Positions 8,371 through 11,509 of a stretch of 11,509 bases of DNA are shown one piece after another. Source of the DNA: Ichthyophonus hoferi (lineage: Eukaryota; Opisthokonta; Ichthyosporea; Ichthyophonida; Ichthyophonidae). The notes under the pieces were generated by a model, which was not told where the DNA came from, did not search any database, and was given only the letters and a program-made list of their open reading frames with translations. Position 1 is the stretch's first letter; each line of letters begins with the position of its first letter. The DNA lies in the NCBI GenBank assembly GCA_002751075.1, contig NAOQ01001150.1:1-11509 (forward strand). Direction: 5' to 3'. The position numbers were made by a program, and so were the translations under genes.

Positions 8371-10833
8371 CTGCATGGCAAGGACCGTGGGTTGGTTAAT
8401 TATCACGGATTACACCCTAGGATCATATCCTGTTCATATATCCACACCTACTAATAATCGTTCAATTGTAAACTAGGAAGTGCCACTATGACCAATTAAA
8501 ACACTCGGTAACATTGAGAGATCTAATATGATTGGTAGAAAATCAGGGAGAATCTTTAAAAGCTGTGACAAAACATATCCTATGACATCGTATGATAATC
8601 TAATCTACCAATGATCACTTATTGCTATTTATAGATTGTACTACATACCAAAGGCCTTCGTAATCATCGCCGCCTCATCTATCGTACCAGTCAACTCTTG
8701 TAATTGATGGATGCCAGCCTTTCTCTGTTGGTAGGCTGTCTCCATGTTGGTGTTGAAGGCCATCTCCTAAGAGGAAGAAAGTGAGCCCTGGCACAGGAGA
8801 ATAGCTGACTATCTATCCAATAAATACCCTCTTAGGAGACATCTATCATTATATTAAGGTGTGCAGGCTTTTTGTATATATTCTCTACCTAGCATTCCTT
8901 CATATACAACATCCAATAAAAGACCCCATAGCAACCGGCCATACCATTACATATCACATGGAGATTTCCAGAGGAGTATGTTACAGACCAATAGGTAGGC
9001 AGGTAAAAATAAAACGGGGTAGAGAGATAAAGTAATAGTGTAATAGTGCATTTAGGGCAGAGAGAGAAAGTGCAATGTAAGTAAGATGTTCTGAGGGAGA
9101 TACAATAAGAATAGCATGTATGGTCATAGCAGTACACCAAGCACGGCCTAATAGTCAAAGCACCCATAGCATATACATGTAGAGAGGGGCAGACTGGCAT
9201 GGAGGAGGAGCATTATAGGTAACAAAGATAGAGTAAGGTAGTAAGGGGTCATACAGCATCTAACTGCTGGGTTAGTGACTGGATGGTGTGGGCTAGCATG
9301 GCCTCCTGATGCTCCTCGTATATGATTGGTGATCCCTTGAAAGGAGGTAGACTATTAGCCAATTATGATAACTACATGAGCTAAATTACCCCATTAGGAA
9401 AAAGGTTTCATTGTATGATCATATATGGAAGGTATGTGGTGATACACGTGATTGAAGAATGGCAATATTTTTATGTTTTGCACAAAAACCTATTGGAGGA
9501 AAGATAAAGAAAAAAGTCGCAATTATTGGTTATTCGGGAGTAGTTATCCTTCGTTGGCTAGTAAGGTGTGCTGATATATAAACAGGGACGGCCACTCTCA
9601 GGTCGTAGGGTCAACACAAAGCACCAGATATATATCCTACCCTACCCTTAAGTTGATATAGACACAGTCTATCCTATATATATTGTACTTGTGCCTGTGC
9701 TGCCCTCTTAAGAATAAAGGAATAATTAAAGATAAAAATGAAAAAGGAACAAATAGCAATAGAATAGCAACCAGAACAAGGAAGGAAAACATGGCAAGGG
9801 GAGGAGGTATATAAGGAAAATGATATCAAATCTTATTATGTGGTATATTATGCTATATTATGCTATATTATGCTATATTATAATATATTATATGAGATAC
9901 TCGGGAAAATAATATGAAACAAGTGTTATGATTGGCATGATTCTAAGCTGCTCCCCAGGAAACCAATCACCTCCCACATATCACTTACTGTTTCCTTATA
10001 TAGTACTAAGGTAGTGAGGTAGTCTAAGAAGGGGGCCCTATACCGTCCAATCATATTATCCATTTTAACCTTCATGCGGTCAATGTCCTATTAGGAAGCA
10101 GAATGTTATCAAAAGGGCAAAACATTCCTGGTGTGGGTTACTATATACAATGAACCCTGAGAGGGAGAGGGGATGGGGACAGTAAACCCTATAGGATGTA
10201 GGCATGCTAGGTCACCTAGGGGGGGATGGACCCTTAGATGCCATATTACTACAGCCACTAAAGAGCCCATGTGTAGTAAAGAGTGTATAGTTGCGCGCAG
10301 GTAACCTTTCGTAATAGTAAATGTACACCTAGTGGATATGGCAAGGTAAAGAGGGGCCTGTCCAGGAAAATATACACCATGTGTTTTCTGGTTGGATCGT
10401 TTAATATATCTATATACAGACAGGGTGTATAGATGTAATTCCAAGTGTCTGTATATATGTCTGGGTGTTCGCCTTTATAGTCATATGTCTTAGTGTACAG
10501 GGATAAATCCATACTTGAGCACGCATATATATGTGTGTGTCTAGGTGCATAGCAACGTTCTCACAGGAAGAGACAAGTGCCTGTCTGACCTTTTAGCTGT
10601 AGTTACAGTAATATGTAACCCCTATAATTACCTGTCTACCTACTCTATTGTTAACCTCACCAACCTACCTCTGCATTCAAGCTATTCTTCTGTGTACTTA
10701 ACAACTCGTTATAAAACTGTTGGCGCACTTCCAATATTTCCTTTTCCGTCCTGTCAATCCACTCTCCCGCTATCCTTTCCCCCTCTCCCTCCTGTCCTAC
10801 GTCCATCTTTTTCTCCCCTTCTATGTTCTCCAT
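8267..10833 (-). CDS. Unidentified small helical, probably coiled-coil protein, five exons, complete
   Basis: I joined five GT-AG exons with matching phases: 10669-10833, 9989-10087, 9255-9305, 8649-8766 and 8267-8370, giving about 178 residues with a clear Met and a TAG stop. The N-terminus is acidic and glycine-rich (MENIEGEKKMDVGQEGEGER). The rest is almost free of proline and glycine, rich in Leu, Gln, Glu, Thr and Ala, and looks alpha-helical with long amphipathic stretches (TEKEILEVRQQFYNELL; HTIQSLTQQLDAEMAF). There is no signal peptide or membrane segment. I do not recognise the family. Size and composition suit a subunit of a small coiled-coil complex, but that is only a resemblance. 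The gene lies downstream of an E2F/CCAAT-type promoter region. Exons are short and modestly conserved-looking, so one small exon could be missed. Confidence 0.68.
8371..8648 (-). other. Coiled-coil gene intron 4
   Basis: 278 bp, GT-AG, AT-rich, nothing else recognised. Confidence 0.65.
8649..8766 (-). CDS. Coiled-coil gene exon 4
   Basis: The acceptor CCTCTTAG|GAGATG enters in phase 0 and the donor CCTTTG|GTATGT leaves phase 1. It encodes 39 codons, starting EMAFNTNMETAYQQRKAG and ending DEAAMITKAF. Helix-rich with no proline. Confidence 0.76.
8767..9254 (-). other. Coiled-coil gene intron 3
   Basis: 488 bp, GT-AG. It contains three CCAAT pentamers on plus (about 8816, 8911, 8990). The 103-residue minus-strand frame at 8889-9200 is Cys/Tyr-rich low-quality translation without splice support and is not called. 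Confidence 0.65.
9255..9305 (-). CDS. Coiled-coil gene exon 3 (51 bases)
   Basis: The acceptor GCATCAG|GAGGCC and donor GATGCT|GTATGA give 17 codons in phase 0, EAMLAHTIQSLTQQLDA, a clean amphipathic helix. Reading through the donor meets a stop within one codon, which fits an exon border here. Confidence 0.68.
9306..9988 (-). other. Coiled-coil gene intron 2
   Basis: 683 bp, GT-AG. It holds a 10-base tandem repeat (listed separately) and a stretch near 9530-9610 that is open on minus for about 22 codons but lacks acceptor and donor sites of the right phase. Confidence 0.62.
9844..9893. repeat. Tandem repeat, 10-base unit TATATTATGC
   Basis: Three exact copies (9844-9873), then a partial fourth that decays into TAATATATTATAT. 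Confidence 0.9.
9989..10087 (-). CDS. Coiled-coil gene exon 2
   Basis: The acceptor CTAATAG|GACATT and donor GAAACA|GTAAGT (perfect consensus) enclose 33 codons, phase 0 on both sides, reading DIDRMKVKMDNMIGRYRAPF, then a leucine-rich LDYLTTLVLYKET. The single Pro in this stretch may mark a break between helices. Confidence 0.75.
10088..10668 (-). other. Coiled-coil gene intron 1
   Basis: 581 bp, GT-AG. Contains a 10-bp perfect inverted repeat, TATATACAGA at 10411-10420 with TCTGTATATA at 10448-10457. Two overlapping minus-strand frames (10109-10444 and 10258-10512) are open but have no splice logic or recognisable product. Confidence 0.62.
10669..10833 (-). CDS. Coiled-coil gene exon 1, with start codon
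   Basis: ATG at 10833-10831 follows CGCTACA. 55 codons: an acidic, glycine-containing head, then a helix beginning EWIDRTEKEILEVRQQFYNE. The donor GCAGAG|GTAGGT is strong and in phase 0. A plus-strand frame over the same bases is the antisense shadow. Confidence 0.72.
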
Positions 10834-11260
10834 TGTAGCGGTCCACTATCCCTATTAATACTAAGGTGCTTTTAAAAGATGTTACACTCCAAGGCTTTAT
10901 TTCTGACTCCTTGGTACTCTAGGTCCCTTCTGTTATATAGATACTACACCCCTAAGCACCTGTACTATAGCAACAGAATAATAATATAAGACTGAAACTT
11001 TAAGACAAAAACGCAGCTATTATTTGTCAATCATATACACACTATTTCTATTTCGGTATAATAATAAAATAATAAAATAATAAAATAATAAAATAATAAT
11101 ATAAAATAATAATATATAATATATTAACGATATATCCTACATATCCTAAACATATCTATGTACATTAACCAGAATTTAAATTTGGCGCCAAGTCATTTAT
11201 TACTCGCTCAAACACCAATCACCAATAAAATACAAGCTTGGTACAAGTAGTGTGCAAATA
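10834..11260 (-). promoter_or_regulatory. Presumed promoter region with E2F palindrome and twin inverted CCAAT boxes
   Basis: On the minus strand, reading toward the gene, there are two ATTGG boxes (11221-11225 and 11213-11217) and then a perfect palindrome TTGGCGCCAA at 11182-11191. The wider TTTGGCGC matches the E2F consensus TTTSSCGC. NF-Y boxes next to an E2F/DP site is a known layout in cell-cycle-regulated animal promoters. The site lies about 350 bases before the start codon. Function is inferred; no start site is visible. Confidence 0.45.
11058..11119. repeat. Tandem repeat, 8-base unit ATAATAAA
   Basis: Four exact copies at 11061-11092, followed by decayed units to about 11119. Confidence 0.9.
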
Positions 11261-11268
11261 TGGAAGAC

Positions 11269-11385
11269 AATAACAATAATAATAATAATAATAGTAGTAG
11301 TGCCAATAATAATTATAATAATAATAATAAATATTCATAATAATAATAGTACTAATAATGATAATAATAATAATAATAATAGTAC

Positions 11386-11451
<66 letters not shown>

Positions 11452-11509
11452 TAGCAATAGGATAATGGTAGTACAACTACTACTAATAACAATAATAATA
11501 ATAATAATC
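11269..11509. repeat. AAT trinucleotide microsatellite reaching the window edge
   Basis: Mostly AAT units on plus with interruptions (AGT, AGTACT, GAT, AAC). The interruption AATAATAGTACTAATAAT occurs twice (about 11342 and 11378), suggesting internal duplication. It reads as polyAsn on plus and polyIle on minus, but neither frame is continuous and coding. The end is outside the window. Confidence 0.9.

Noticed and set aside
8889-9200. Minus-strand frame of 103 residues in the coiled-coil gene intron 3
   Set aside because: Cys/Tyr-rich translation without splice sites of the right phase, and the flanking exons join without it.
10109-10512. Two minus-strand frames of 111 and 84 residues
   Set aside because: They overlap each other in different frames, lie in an intron, and look like random translation.
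11219-11476. Minus-strand polyisoleucine frame
   Set aside because: It is the AAT microsatellite read in one frame; a protein of this composition is not credible.
1-11509. CRISPR array, tRNA, or complete transposable element
   Set aside because: No regularly spaced repeats of suitable length, no tRNA A/B-box pair with a clover-leaf, and no element with both ends and a target duplication were found by eye.

Overview
The window is nuclear DNA of an animal or close relative. It is AT-rich, its genes are split by introns of about 280-860 bp with GT-AG borders, and it carries microsatellites and few CpG dinucleotides over much of its length. Both genes I can support lie on the minus strand. The clearest, NELF-A, belongs to a complex found in animals and some protists but absent from plants and yeast. 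The protein is very diverged from the human one and the genes are fairly compact, so an early-branching animal such as a sponge is my guess, but a weak one.

Layout. Positions 1-4627 (minus) hold the 5' seven coding exons of NELFA, the negative elongation factor subunit A gene that helps hold RNA polymerase II at promoter-proximal pauses. The N-terminal NELF-C-binding domain is spread over exons 1-3. The linker and a basic segment are in exons 4-6. Exon 7 (1-708) is a long glutamine-rich stretch that runs off the left edge, so the conserved C-terminus lies outside. Positions 4628-8266 are about 3.6 kb of intergenic DNA with no gene I can support. It holds fold-back structures, an E2F-like site, a CArG-like palindrome, a CpG-richer block and an A18 run. 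Positions 8267-10833 (minus) hold a complete five-exon gene for a helical, probably coiled-coil protein of about 178 residues that I do not recognise. Positions 10834-11509 hold its presumed promoter, with a perfect E2F-type palindrome and two inverted CCAAT boxes, followed by AT-rich tandem repeats.

The two genes are head-to-tail and nothing in the sequence ties their functions together. I found no mobile element with identifiable ends, no RNA gene and no unusual defence-like or secretion-like system. The points most worth a second look are the polyglutamine-rich NELF-A tail, the unidentified coiled-coil gene with its cell-cycle-type promoter, an exon-3 look-alike inside NELFA intron 3, a nested fold-back at 6056-6240, and a strand-biased excess of CCAAT pentamers.
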